Assembly: GCF_040361275.1 (NCBI RefSeq)
Contig: NZ_APNH01000001.1
Span: 558,001-622,000, forward strand
Direction of reading: 5' to 3'
DNA from: Salinisphaera sp. T31B1
GTDB taxonomy: Bacteria; Pseudomonadota; Gammaproteobacteria; Nevskiales; Salinisphaeraceae
Length of the DNA: 64,000 bases
The notes beneath the pieces were generated by a model. It was not told the DNA's origin and ran no database searches. It saw nothing but the letters and a program-made list of their open reading frames with translations. The position numbers and the translations under genes are program-made. The first letter of the stretch is position 1. Each line of letters starts with the position of its first letter. Below are positions 1 through 8,485 of this stretch, piece by piece.

Positions 1-963
1 CGTACCGAAAGCCACGAAGATCTGGCCGAAAACCCGCTGGAGCTGACCCAGCAGGGCGGCTGGGTCGCCATGATCCAGCATTACTTCATCGGTGCGGCCA
101 TTCCGCCGCCCGACAGTCAGGCGCGTTTCTTTGCCACGCCCAAGAACGTGCCCAATGCCAGCGGCGGCTTCGCTTCGGGGTTCATCGGCGCACAGCGCGA
201 TATCACCGCCGATTCGAAGGCCGACTTCGAGACCACGCTGTTCGTGGGCCCGAAGCTTCAGGACCAGCTGGACTCGGTCGCGCCCGGTCTCGGGCTGGCC
301 GTGGACTACGGCTGGCTGACCGTGCTGGCCAAGCCCATCTTCTGGGTGCTGGAACACCTGCACGCGCTGGTGGGCAATTGGGGCGTGGCGATCATTCTGC
401 TGACGTTCCTCATCAAGCTGTGCTTCTATAAGCTTTCCGAGACCCAGTACCGTGCCATGGCCCGGATGCGCAAGTTCGCGCCGCGCATGCAGCAGCTCAA
501 GGAGCAGTACGGCGACGACCGTCAGAAGCTTCAATCGAAGATGATGGAGCTCTACAAGAAGGAAGGCTTCAATCCGCTGGCCGGCTGCTGGCCCATGCTG
601 GTGCAGATGCCGGTGTTCATCTCCCTGTACTGGGTATTGCGCGAATCCGTCGAACTGCGCCATGCGCCGTTCATGCTCTGGATCCAGGATCTGTCGGCAC
701 CGGACCCGTACTACATCCTGCCGGTGGTCTTCGGTCTGACCATGTTCCTGCAGCAGCGGCTGACCGCGAACGTCACCATGGACCCGATGCAGCAGCGCAT
801 GATGCAGATCATGCCGGTGGGCCTGGCGGTCTTCTTTGCGTTCTTCCCGGCCGGTCTGGTGCTGTACTGGTGCACGAACAACATGCTCTCGATTGCCCAG
901 CAGTGGTATATCTACCGCAAGCTGGATGCCGAGGGCCTGGGCCACAAGGCCGCCAGCAGCTGA
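1..963 (+). CDS. yidC: Membrane protein insertase YidC (C-terminal part, start outside window)
   Basis: Last 320 residues of YidC, the inner-membrane insertase that inserts and folds membrane proteins alone or with SecYEG; the start lies before the window. The end of the periplasmic domain is followed by the insertase core of about five membrane segments, the charged cytoplasmic hairpin (MARMRKFAPRMQQLKEQYG) after the first of these, and the conserved stretches PLAGCWPMLVQMPVF and DPMQQRMMQIMP. The groove position that is Arg366 in E. coli seems to be Lys here (LTFLIK), a substitution also known in other gammaproteobacteria. mnmE begins 10 bases after the stop, the usual order at this conserved locus. 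Confidence 0.97.
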   Translation, partial: RTESHEDLAENPLELTQQGGWVAMIQHYFIGAAIPPPDSQARFFATPKNVPNASGGFASGFIGAQRDITADSKADFETTLFVGPKLQDQLDSVAPGLGLAVDYGWLTVLAKPIFWVLEHLHALVGNWGVAIILLTFLIKLCFYKLSETQYRAMARMRKFAPRMQQLKEQYGDDRQKLQSKMMELYKKEGFNPLAGCWPMLVQMPVFISLYWVLRESVELRHAPFMLWIQDLSAPDPYYILPVVFGLTMFLQQRLTANVTMDPMQQRMMQIMPVGLAVFFAFFPAGLVLYWCTNNMLSIAQQWYIYRKLDAEGLGHKAASS

Positions 964-973
964 CCGCGTCCGG

Positions 974-2329
974 ATGAACGGCGGCGCCGACACGATTGCG
1001 GCACTCGCCAGTGCGGCCGGTCGTGCCGGGGTCGCCATGGTCCGTTTGTCCGGGCCTCAGGCCGGCGCCATCGCCCGCGGATTGACCGGCCGCCTGCCGC
1101 AGCCGCGCCAGGCCCGGCTGGCTGCCTTCGCCGACGCCGACGGCCAGGCGATCGACCATGGCCTGATGCTCTATTTCGCCGCGCCTGCCTCGTTCACCGG
1201 CGAGGATGTCGTCGAACTGCACGGCCACGGCAGCCCGGTGCTGGTGGAGCGGCTGCTCGCGCGTCTGGTCGCGCTGGGCGCGCGTCTGGCGCGTCCGGGC
1301 GAATTCTCCGAGCGGGCCTTTCTCAACGACAAGCTGAGCCTGGACCAGGCCGAGGCGATCGCCGACGCCATTGATGCCGGCAGCGCTGCAGCGGCGAGTG
1401 CGGCCATGCGTTCGCTCGAGGGCGCGTTCTCGCAGCGTATCGATGCCCTGGTCGAGGCATTGACCGCGCTGCGGGTCTATACCGAAGCGGCGATCGATTT
1501 CCCGGACGAGGACGACGTCGACTTTCTCGGCGACGGTGCGATCGCAGCACGCCTGGATGAGATTCGTGGCCAGTTGGCCGACCTGACCTCGGAGGCAGCC
1601 CAGGGCGCCCGTCTGCGCGATGGCCTGCGGGTGGTGATCCTCGGGCGTCCTAATGTCGGCAAGTCGAGTCTGCTCAACCGATTGGCTCGTCGCGATACGG
1701 CGATCGTGACTGAAATCGCCGGCACCACGCGCGACGTGCTGGCAGAGCAGTTGTCCATCGACGGCCTGCCGCTGACGCTGATCGATACCGCCGGCCTGCG
1801 CGAGACCGACGACCCGATCGAGGCCGAGGGCGTGCGCCGGGCGCGTGCCGAACTCACGCGTGCCGACCGGGTGCTGCTGGTATTCGATGCCCGCACCGGC
1901 CTGGGCGAGGCGGAACACGAATTGCTTGCCGAGATCGGCAGCCGGGTGCCGGTCTCGCTGATCGCCAACAAGATCGATCTCTGCAGCGAGGCGCCCGGGC
2001 TGGCCGAACGCGACGGTCGGCCGATGGTCCGTTTATCGGCGGTCGACGGTGTCGGCATGGACGCGCTGGCCAGCCATCTGAAGGCCTGCGCCGGCCTGAC
2101 CGAAGGGGCTGAGCCGGCGTTCGTTGCCCGCACTCGCCATCTGGAAGCACTCGCCCGGGCCGCGGCGTCACTGGATACCGGACGGCGACGGCTGCTCGAG
2201 GATGCGGCTGGCGATCTGTTGGCCGAGGAGCTGCGCCAGGCCCAGAACGCACTCGGCGAGATCACCGGCACCGTGACCAGCGACGACCTGCTCGGCGAGA
2301 TCTTTTCGAGCTTTTGTATCGGCAAGTGA
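974..2329 (+). CDS. mnmE: tRNA uridine-5-carboxymethylaminomethyl modification GTPase MnmE
   Basis: GTPase that, with MnmG, modifies the wobble uridine of certain tRNAs in the cytoplasm; 451 residues, normal family length. The N-terminal folate-binding domain is followed by a helical domain with an inserted G domain: P-loop GRPNVGKSS from residue 224, IAGTTRD switch, DTAGLR, and NKID. The protein ends in CIGK, the family's C-terminal catalytic Cys motif. I chose the ATG at 974 because it gives the standard N-terminus (DTIAALASAAGRAGVAMVRLSG-like) just after the yidC stop; the open frame extends further upstream only inside yidC. Likely cotranscribed with yidC. Confidence 0.97.
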   Translation: MNGGADTIAALASAAGRAGVAMVRLSGPQAGAIARGLTGRLPQPRQARLAAFADADGQAIDHGLMLYFAAPASFTGEDVVELHGHGSPVLVERLLARLVALGARLARPGEFSERAFLNDKLSLDQAEAIADAIDAGSAAAASAAMRSLEGAFSQRIDALVEALTALRVYTEAAIDFPDEDDVDFLGDGAIAARLDEIRGQLADLTSEAAQGARLRDGLRVVILGRPNVGKSSLLNRLARRDTAIVTEIAGTTRDVLAEQLSIDGLPLTLIDTAGLRETDDPIEAEGVRRARAELTRADRVLLVFDARTGLGEAEHELLAEIGSRVPVSLIANKIDLCSEAPGLAERDGRPMVRLSAVDGVGMDALASHLKACAGLTEGAEPAFVARTRHLEALARAAASLDTGRRRLLEDAAGDLLAEELRQAQNALGEITGTVTSDDLLGEIFSSFCIGK

Positions 2330-2410
2330 CCGAGGCTCCGCACGACTGCTGATTGAGCGCCCCCGGCAACCGATGCATGATGCATTCGCCACTACAAAAG
2401 AGGGCCGTCC

Positions 2411-4015
2411 ATGTTCGGATATCCGCGGGTCATTTATGTCGGTTATGTCGTTGCCACCCTGCTGCTCGGGCTGGTGTTGGCGCTGTTCGCGCCCCACTGG
2501 CTGTGGCTGTGGTTGATACTGGCCGCGCTGGCGGTGGTTGGCGCGTTCGATCTGCGCTCGCAGGCCAACGTGTTGCGCAATTTCCCGATCCTGGGGCACT
2601 TGCGCTACATGTTGGAGTTCATGCGGCCCGAGCTGCGCCAGTATTTCTTCGAATCCGAGACCAGCGGCCGACCGTTTTCCCGCGAGCAGCGTGAGATCGT
2701 CTACTCGCGCGCGGCCGGTCGCGGCGATACCTCGCCGTTCGGCACCATTCGCGACTACGAGGATGCCGGCTACAACTTCACCATGCATTCCATGGCGCCG
2801 AGAACGGTGGACAAGCGCCATGCACGGCTGATCATCGGCAACGACCAATGTCGCCAGCCCTATGATTCGTCGCGTTTGAACATTTCGGCGATGAGCTTCG
2901 GCTCGCTGTCGGCCAACGCGGTGGCGGCCATGAACCGCGGCGCAGCGCTCGGGCAGTTCGCCCAGGATACCGGGGAAGGCGCGATCAGCGATCATCACCG
3001 TGAGCATGGCGGCGACCTGATCTGGGAGATCGCCTCGGCCTATTTCGGGTGTCGTACCGAAGACGGTGATTTCGACCCCGACGAGTTCGCGCGCAAGGCC
3101 AATACCGATCAGGTCAAGATGATCGAGATCAAGATATCCCAAGGCGCCAAACCCGGCCACGGCGGGCTTCTGCCCGGCTCCAAGGTGACCGAGGAGATTG
3201 CCCGGGTCCGTGAGATCGAGGCTGGCCAGGACTGTCAGTCCCCGGCGACCCATTCCCAGTTCGACACACCGATCGGTCTGCTGCAGTTCGTGGCGCGCCT
3301 GCGCGAGCTCACCCACGGCAAGCCGGTCGGTTTCAAGCTATGTCTGGGCCGCCGCTCCGAGTTCATGGGCATCTGCAAGGCCATGGTCGAAACCGGCATC
3401 GTGCCGGACTTCATCACCGTGGACGGCGCCGAAGGCGGCACCGGCGCTGCACCGGCGGAGTTTTCCGACTTCGTGGGAACCTATATCAACGATGCCCTGC
3501 CTTTCGTACACGCCTGTCTGGTCGGGATCGGCGTACGCGACCGGGTCACCGTCATCGCCAGCGGCAAGGTGGTGATGGGCTTCGACATGGTGCTCAAGAT
3601 CGCGCTGGGCGCGGACATGTGCAATGCCGCCCGGGCGTTCATGTTCTCGGTCGGATGTATCCAGGCGCGCCGGTGTCATACCGATACCTGTCCAACGGGG
3701 GTGGCCACCCAGGATCGCCATCGCGGCGCGGCAGTGGATGTCATGGCCAAGTCCCTGCATGTTCGCAATTTCCACCATGCCACGATCGATTCGTTCCTGG
3801 ATATCGTCGGCACCATGGGCCTGGACAGCCCCGACGATCTCACTCTGGCTCATATCCAGCATCGCCCCGAGCACGGGCATGCGGCGACCTTCGCCGATAT
3901 CGAACCGGCGGTGGTGGCCGGCGACTTCCTCGAAGACCGTATTCCCGACGTCTATCGAGAGGATTGGTCGATGGCCAGCGCCGCGTCATTCGCCCCGCTG
4001 CGCGGGCGTCCGTAG
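2411..4015 (+). CDS. Stand-alone FMN-binding glutamate synthase-like protein
   Basis: 534 residues matching the FMN/iron-sulfur central region of glutamate synthase, without an amidotransferase domain. Two hydrophobic segments occupy about residues 5-50, so it is probably membrane-anchored. A TIM barrel follows, with the family motifs DTGEGAIS, GAKPGHGGLLPG and DGAEGGTGAAP. Cysteines 416, 422 and 427 (GCIQARRCHTDTCPTGV) form the 3Fe-4S-type ligand set of glutamate synthase. Members of this family are common in proteobacteria, but their reaction is not settled; the lack of the glutaminase domain makes ordinary glutamate synthesis from glutamine unlikely without a partner. It stands 81 bases after mnmE and 144 bases before ectC. 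Confidence 0.9.
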   Translation: MFGYPRVIYVGYVVATLLLGLVLALFAPHWLWLWLILAALAVVGAFDLRSQANVLRNFPILGHLRYMLEFMRPELRQYFFESETSGRPFSREQREIVYSRAAGRGDTSPFGTIRDYEDAGYNFTMHSMAPRTVDKRHARLIIGNDQCRQPYDSSRLNISAMSFGSLSANAVAAMNRGAALGQFAQDTGEGAISDHHREHGGDLIWEIASAYFGCRTEDGDFDPDEFARKANTDQVKMIEIKISQGAKPGHGGLLPGSKVTEEIARVREIEAGQDCQSPATHSQFDTPIGLLQFVARLRELTHGKPVGFKLCLGRRSEFMGICKAMVETGIVPDFITVDGAEGGTGAAPAEFSDFVGTYINDALPFVHACLVGIGVRDRVTVIASGKVVMGFDMVLKIALGADMCNAARAFMFSVGCIQARRCHTDTCPTGVATQDRHRGAAVDVMAKSLHVRNFHHATIDSFLDIVGTMGLDSPDDLTLAHIQHRPEHGHAATFADIEPAVVAGDFLEDRIPDVYREDWSMASAASFAPLRGRP

Positions 4016-4049
4016 TCGAACGGATTCAGCCGGGCTGTTCGGATGTCTA

Positions 4050-4079
4050 GGGTGGCGCCCCGTTCACCGGGTGCCACCC
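4050..4079 (+). other. Hairpin in the leader upstream of ectC
   Basis: An 11-bp stem (4050-4060 with 4069-4079, one G-T pair) with an 8-base loop lies between the glutamate-synthase-like gene and ectC. There is no T run after it, so it is a weak terminator candidate at best; it could also be a leader structure. Confidence 0.4.
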
Positions 4080-4159
4080 GGTTCGGTCCCGCCGGCGGCG
4101 TCAGCGTACGCCCCGGGCCGGCGCGGGCGATTCGAATCAGACAGCCAGGGGAAAACGCC

Positions 4160-4561
4160 ATGCTTATCCGTACCCATGAGGATGCCGAACAGGACGCCGT
4201 CGAAGACGACAAGTGGATCAGCCGCCGCTATACGCTGCGTGCCGACGGCATGGGCCACTCGATGCACGAGACCTATATCAAGCCCGGCAAGGAACTCCAC
4301 ATGTGGTACAAGAACCATAAGGAAACCGTGCTGTGCATCGAAGGCGAAGGCAAAATCCAGGACCTGACCGAAGGCGGGGAATGGGAGCTCAAGCCCGGCG
4401 TGCTGTACGCGCTGGACAAGAACCAGCAGCACATCCTCTCCAGCGAGAAGGGCATGACCGTGATCTGTGCCTTCTCCCCGGCGCTGGTCGGGCCTGAATC
4501 GCACGACGAGCAGGGCAGCTACCCGCTGCTGGACGACGACGGTACGGTCATGCGTCGCTAG
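4160..4561 (+). CDS. ectC: L-ectoine synthase, solitary
   Basis: Cupin-fold cyclase that closes N-gamma-acetyl-diaminobutyrate into the compatible solute ectoine in the cytoplasm. It has 133 residues, close to the family norm. The iron ligands known from characterised EctC (Glu57, Tyr85, His93 in the Paenibacillus lautus enzyme) correspond to Glu55, Tyr83 (LYALDK) and His91 here; substrate-site residues Trp19, Tyr50, His53 and Cys103 also fit with a constant offset of two. No ectA, ectB or ectD lies beside it, so this is a solitary ectC. The ATG at 4160 gives the normal N-terminus MLIRTHEDAE. The stop overlaps the stop of the convergent next gene within the palindrome CTAG. Confidence 0.93.
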   Translation: MLIRTHEDAEQDAVEDDKWISRRYTLRADGMGHSMHETYIKPGKELHMWYKNHKETVLCIEGEGKIQDLTEGGEWELKPGVLYALDKNQQHILSSEKGMTVICAFSPALVGPESHDEQGSYPLLDDDGTVMRR

Positions 4562-5403
4562 GGCGTTGTCTGGCCGGGCGCTGCCGCAGCCGTGTTCGGC
4601 CGCGCCACTTCGAACAGGCGTGACCAGTACTTGCCGGTGAGGTACAGCCGATCGGCCTCGGCATCCCAGGCGATGCCGTTGAGCACGTTCGGGCGTCCGT
4701 CCGGCGGCAGAGCGGACACCAGCGGGCTGGCGTCCAGGCGCGCCACGACCCGTCCGGTATCCGGATCGATCCGCAGGATCCGGTTCTCGTACCAGACGTT
4801 GGCCCAGATCTCGCCGTCGATGTATTCGAGTTCGTTGAGCCGCTCCACCGGCGTGCCGTTGTCGCGTACCGTCAGCCGCCCGATCACCCGGAAACCGTTC
4901 GGATCGATACGGCGCAGGGTGGCGGTACCGTCGCTCATGATCAGGTCCTGGCCGTCCCAGGTCAGGCCCCAGCCCTGGCCCTCATAGTGCATCCGCTGGA
5001 CTTCGCGCAGGCTGGCCCGGTCGTAGACCAGGACCACGCCCTGTTTCCAGGTCAACTGATAAAGCCGGTCGCCGACCAGTGCGAGGCCTTCGCCGAAGAA
5101 CGTCTCGGGCAGGGCCACCGATCGCTCCACGCGCCCGCTGTCGATATCCACGCGTCGTAGCGTCGACTGCCCGTACTGGCCGGTGGATTCGAACAGTTTC
5201 CCGTCGTGGATCAGCAGCCCCTGGGTGAACGCGCCGGGGTCGTGGGGGTAGCTGGCCAGAATACGCGCGCGCTCCTGGGCCACGGGTTCGGCACAGCCGG
5301 CCACGGCCCACAAGGCAATCGCCGCCAGCAATAGCGGCATGCCGGCGCGGGCGATGCTGCGAAAAAAAAACGGCGCGCCGTACATCCGGGGCCATCCATA
5401 CAC
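4558..5403 (-). CDS. Glutaminyl-peptide cyclotransferase, probable lipoprotein
   Basis: Beta-propeller glutamine cyclotransferase of the plant/bacterial type, which turns N-terminal glutamine of peptides into pyroglutamate. Seen: a hydrophobic N-terminus with a lipobox-like AVAGC near residues 33-37, then family stretches PHDPGAFTQGL, ESTGQYGQSTLR, FGEGLA, GWGLTWDG, NELEYIDGEIWAN and VLNGIAWD. The lipobox suggests export and anchoring to the periplasmic face of a membrane. The start is uncertain: ATGs at 5403, 5385 and near the hydrophobic core are possible. It is divergent from the FNT channel gene with only 39 bases between the two starts. Confidence 0.9.
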   Translation of the reverse strand: MYGWPRMYGAPFFFRSIARAGMPLLLAAIALWAVAGCAEPVAQERARILASYPHDPGAFTQGLLIHDGKLFESTGQYGQSTLRRVDIDSGRVERSVALPETFFGEGLALVGDRLYQLTWKQGVVLVYDRASLREVQRMHYEGQGWGLTWDGQDLIMSDGTATLRRIDPNGFRVIGRLTVRDNGTPVERLNELEYIDGEIWANVWYENRILRIDPDTGRVVARLDASPLVSALPPDGRPNVLNGIAWDAEADRLYLTGKYWSRLFEVARPNTAAAAPGQTTP

Positions 5404-5442
5404 TTAAGATAGAGTGTTTTAATCATAAACGCCGAGAGCCGC

Positions 5443-6300
5443 ATGGCCGAACAACAACATACAGAACACGATCTCGATCACCGTCAGAAGCGGGATGCCC
5501 GTCGGCGCGAGGCGCCCAGTGCTGCGGTGGTCTACGAAGCGATCCGTCGTGAGGCCGAGTCCGAGCTGACCCGGCCGCTGCCCGGGCTGTGGTTCTCGGC
5601 CCTGGGCGCGGGGTTGTCGATGGGGTTCTCACTCATCGCCCAAGCGTTGCTCTACAGTTACACGCCGGAATCGGCCTGGCGCCCGATCATCGCCAGCTTC
5701 GGCTATTCGATGGGCTTTTTGTTCGTGATTCTGGGCCGCCAGCAGCTGTTCACCGAGAACACGCTCACGCCGGTACTGGAGATGCTCCGTGTACGCTCGA
5801 TCAGCGTGTTCACCCGCACCATCAACTTATGGCTGGTGGTGCTGATCGGCAACATGATCGGTACCGCGATCTTCGGCGCTGCCCTGGCCTATTTCGACGT
5901 GCTCGACCCGAAAATCAACGAAGCACTGGCCTCGATCGCCGCCCGCGAATACGAATCCCCCTTCACCACGATGCTGATCCGGGCGATATTCGCCGGCTGG
6001 CTGGTCGCCTTGATGCTGTGGCTCATGCCGTTCGCCGAAACCGCGCGCGTGGGCGTGATCATCCTCGTGACCTATCTGATCGGGCTGGCCCACTTCCCCC
6101 ACATCATCGCCGGGTCGGTGGCCGCACTCTATGCCGTGTTTACCGGCATGCACGGTATCGGCGCGTTTTTCGGCAGCTTCTTCTTCCCCACGCTGCTGGG
6201 CAACATGATCGGCGGCATCATGCTGGTGGCCGTGGTCAACTATGCTCAGGTGGCCTACAGCGACTCCGACCGGGACGAAACCGACGTCGACAAGGATTAG
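5443..6300 (+). CDS. Formate/nitrite transporter family channel
   Basis: 285-residue member of the FNT family, pentameric inner-membrane channels for small monocarboxylates or related anions. A hydrophilic N-terminal tail of about 45 residues rich in His, Arg and Glu is followed by six hydrophobic segments. FLFVILGRQQLFTENTLTP carries the family signature of a broken helix with a charged residue, and the second half has LAHFPHIIAGS and a Gly-rich last helix. This form resembles the YfdC-like branch rather than FocA or NirC, so the substrate is not predicted. Not followed by formate or nitrite genes. Confidence 0.9.
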   Translation: MAEQQHTEHDLDHRQKRDARRREAPSAAVVYEAIRREAESELTRPLPGLWFSALGAGLSMGFSLIAQALLYSYTPESAWRPIIASFGYSMGFLFVILGRQQLFTENTLTPVLEMLRVRSISVFTRTINLWLVVLIGNMIGTAIFGAALAYFDVLDPKINEALASIAAREYESPFTTMLIRAIFAGWLVALMLWLMPFAETARVGVIILVTYLIGLAHFPHIIAGSVAALYAVFTGMHGIGAFFGSFFFPTLLGNMIGGIMLVAVVNYAQVAYSDSDRDETDVDKD

Positions 6301-6372
6301 TTGCCATTATTGACTGTCATCGTTGTTGCGTTGCAGTATGACGTCCACATTCTCTAGTGATGGATATTCGAC

Positions 6373-6579
6373 ATGACCGAATCCGATGATAAATGGGAAG
6401 GCCGCTTCGACCGCGTGAAAGGCAAGGCGCGTGAGCACTTCGGCAAGCTGACCGACGACGACGTCGAAGAAGCCCGCGGCAAGCGCGAGAACTTCCTGGG
6501 CAAGCTCCAGGAGAAGTACGGCGAGACCAAGGAAAACGCCGAAGCGCTGCTCAAGGACTTCGAACGCAAGTACCTGTAG
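6373..6579 (+). CDS. CsbD family stress protein
   Basis: 68-residue, highly charged protein of the CsbD-like family, small helical proteins often induced by general stress in bacteria; molecular role unknown. Seen: the typical DKWEGRFDRVKGKAREHFGK opening, LTDDDVEEARGKRENFLGK and a final LLKDFERKYL. A strong terminator follows 30 bases later. Single gene between the FNT channel and the convergent amidotransferase gene. Confidence 0.9.
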   Translation: MTESDDKWEGRFDRVKGKAREHFGKLTDDDVEEARGKRENFLGKLQEKYGETKENAEALLKDFERKYL

Positions 6580-6608
6580 CCGCGCCGATCGCGGTTGTGC
6601 GATCGTTC

Positions 6609-6643
6609 AAGCCCGCCCGGGTTCGCCCCGGGCGGGCTTTTTC
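6609..6643 (+). terminator. Rho-independent terminator after the CsbD gene
   Basis: A 13-bp perfect stem (6609-6621 with 6627-6639) with loop TTCGC, GC-rich core and a T run to 6642. It overlaps the 3' end of the convergent amidotransferase gene, and the flanking AA/TT makes it potentially bidirectional. Confidence 0.9.
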
Positions 6644-7340
6644 ATGGACAGGCCGGGCCCGTCCCGCCGGCCCGGAACGCCCGGGCGGCGGCAATCAGCG
6701 CGGCGAACAGGCGTCGCTGGGGGGCGCGGTAGAACAGATATTCCGGGTGCCATTGCACGCCGATCACGAACGCGTCGCGTGGGCTTTCGATCGCCTGAAC
6801 GAAGCCGTCGGCATCGCGGGCGGCCGCAAACAGGGTGCCGCCCAGCCGGTGCACGGCCTGGTGATGAAGACTGTTCACACGTATTCGGCGGGCGCCGGCC
6901 GCCGCCCGCACTCGCCGGGCCCGGCCGCTGACCGTAATCGTCTTGCAGGCCAACGGGTTGGCGCGGTTCGAGGTGTGTCGGCGTTGTTCGCTGATGTCGG
7001 CATAGAGCGTGCCGCCCGCGGCGACGTTGATCAGCTGGGCGCCCCGGCATATGCCCAGCAACGGCCGACCGTCGCGGATGGCCGCCTCGATGGCGGCCAG
7101 CTCGAAGGCGTCGCGTTGGCGATCGGCATGGCGGTCGAACGCAGCGGTGGCGGCATACAGATCGCTGGCGATATCGTCGCCGCCGCCGATGACCACGCCA
7201 TCGATATTTGCCGGCATGGGATGCCGCGGCGTGGCTCGTATCGCGCGGCCTCCGGCCAGCCAGATCGCCAGCCAGGCAAACCACCAGCCGGGCGCCCAGC
7301 GGCTGGCCTTGCCGGTCACCGCGATTCGCGGGCGTGACAT
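6642..7340 (-). CDS. Class I glutamine amidotransferase (peptidase C26, PuuD-like)
   Basis: 232-residue class I glutamine amidotransferase-like hydrolase of the C26 group, which includes gamma-glutamyl-GABA hydrolase PuuD. Seen: GVVIGGGDDI oxyanion region, nucleophile Cys in LLGICRGAQLINV, SLHHQAV, and the His-Glu pair in GVQWHPEYL. I chose the ATG at 7340 (MSRPRIAVTG) because it begins 4 bases after the stop of the amidoligase gene; a longer frame to 7367 would overlap that gene. With the amidoligase it forms a tight two-gene operon, so it probably hydrolyses a gamma-glutamyl or similar amide made by its partner. Confidence 0.88.
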   Translation of the reverse strand: MSRPRIAVTGKASRWAPGWWFAWLAIWLAGGRAIRATPRHPMPANIDGVVIGGGDDIASDLYAATAAFDRHADRQRDAFELAAIEAAIRDGRPLLGICRGAQLINVAAGGTLYADISEQRRHTSNRANPLACKTITVSGRARRVRAAAGARRIRVNSLHHQAVHRLGGTLFAAARDADGFVQAIESPRDAFVIGVQWHPEYLFYRAPQRRLFAALIAAARAFRAGGTGPACP

Positions 7341-7344
7341 TGGT

Positions 7345-8346
7345 TCAGAGATAGCGCTCGAACCCATCGCTCCAACGCCCCAGCCAGTCGCCGAACGGCT
7401 TGTCGAGCGCGCTGCAATAGTCGTCGCAGATTGTCAGCAGCCGATCCGGGTCGGCCGCCAGCCGTTCGATGACCAGCCAGTCGCGCCAGCTGGCGCGCAG
7501 ATCCCAGCCCGGCTTTTCGATCTCGCAGTTCGGCAGCCGGTAATGAAGCGTTGGCCGTGCATTGACCAGCCCGTCCGAAACCGCTGCGCGCACCCGGTCG
7601 GCGTCGATATGGGCGAATACGGGCAGCATGTCCAGGGCCCGGTTGCGATTGGCGTTCTCGGCCAGGTAATCGCCGATCAGCCGTGATCGGGTGGGTAGAT
7701 AGCCCGGATCGCAGACCGTGCGCACATAGGGTTTGGGATACGGCTGGATATACGGCGATACGCGGCGGCTTATATCGATGACGCTGACCCGCTTGAGCCA
7801 GTCGTAGGCCACCGCGAACGCACGGATATAACCCAGCAGCGTTTCGGTTTCCAGATCCGGCAGCTCCGGGTTCAGGTGCAACCCGAACGCATAGATCGCC
7901 GAGTCGCTGGTACCGCGGGCCCCGGCGGCGCGCAATGCCCGAATGACCGTGTTGATACGGTGCAGCTGGTCGATCTCGATCGGCGGACACACGATCTCCC
8001 GCGGGACCACGCGCTTGGCGAGGGCGCCGAGCAAGTCTTCGGAGGCTTTCTCGATATCCTCGAGCAGGCCGGATTCCGGCTCGCGCCGACCGCGTTCCTT
8101 GAGGTAGGCATAATCCAGTTCGACCGCGAAATCGCCCAGCTCGGTGTCCTTGACGCTGTACTCGTAGGCGCTGTGCGCGACGATTTCGCCGCCGTAGGTG
8201 GCCTGCAGCGTCTGACTGATGCGTTCGATGGACAGCCCGGTAAATTCAAGTTCCACGCCCACGCGACGCTGTCCGTGCGCTGTCGTATGGATACGCGATG
8301 GCCGGTCCAGCGGTGCATCGGCGGAACCGTCTTCAGGTTCGTTCAT
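7345..8346 (-). CDS. Amidoligase family protein
   Basis: 333-residue protein that looks like the putative amidoligase family (COOH-NH2 ligase, related to ATP-dependent gamma-glutamyl ligases of the glutamine synthetase fold). Seen: RVGVELEFTGLS near the N-terminus with the expected acidic metal/ATP residues, SVKDTELGDFAVELD, the central VCPPIEIDQL, and FGLHLNPELP with a His-Asn pair. The family is predicted to join an amino group to a carboxylate and is known to occur next to glutamine amidotransferase genes, as here. The ATG at 8346 (MNEPEDG) is preferred to an upstream ATG at 8388 because the extension looks non-coding. Substrate unknown. Confidence 0.85.
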   Translation of the reverse strand: MNEPEDGSADAPLDRPSRIHTTAHGQRRVGVELEFTGLSIERISQTLQATYGGEIVAHSAYEYSVKDTELGDFAVELDYAYLKERGRREPESGLLEDIEKASEDLLGALAKRVVPREIVCPPIEIDQLHRINTVIRALRAAGARGTSDSAIYAFGLHLNPELPDLETETLLGYIRAFAVAYDWLKRVSVIDISRRVSPYIQPYPKPYVRTVCDPGYLPTRSRLIGDYLAENANRNRALDMLPVFAHIDADRVRAAVSDGLVNARPTLHYRLPNCEIEKPGWDLRASWRDWLVIERLAADPDRLLTICDDYCSALDKPFGDWLGRWSDGFERYL

Positions 8347-8485
8347 TGTATCGTGCACCGCAGCATAAATAAGAAACCGTGCCAGCATGCCATTGACGCC
8401 CTCCGACGGCTAGTTGTCGGCGCTCGGGAGGCGGGCGTAACATCGACTACAAATCGTTTTCACGAGTTTGAACAAGGAGCGCCGT

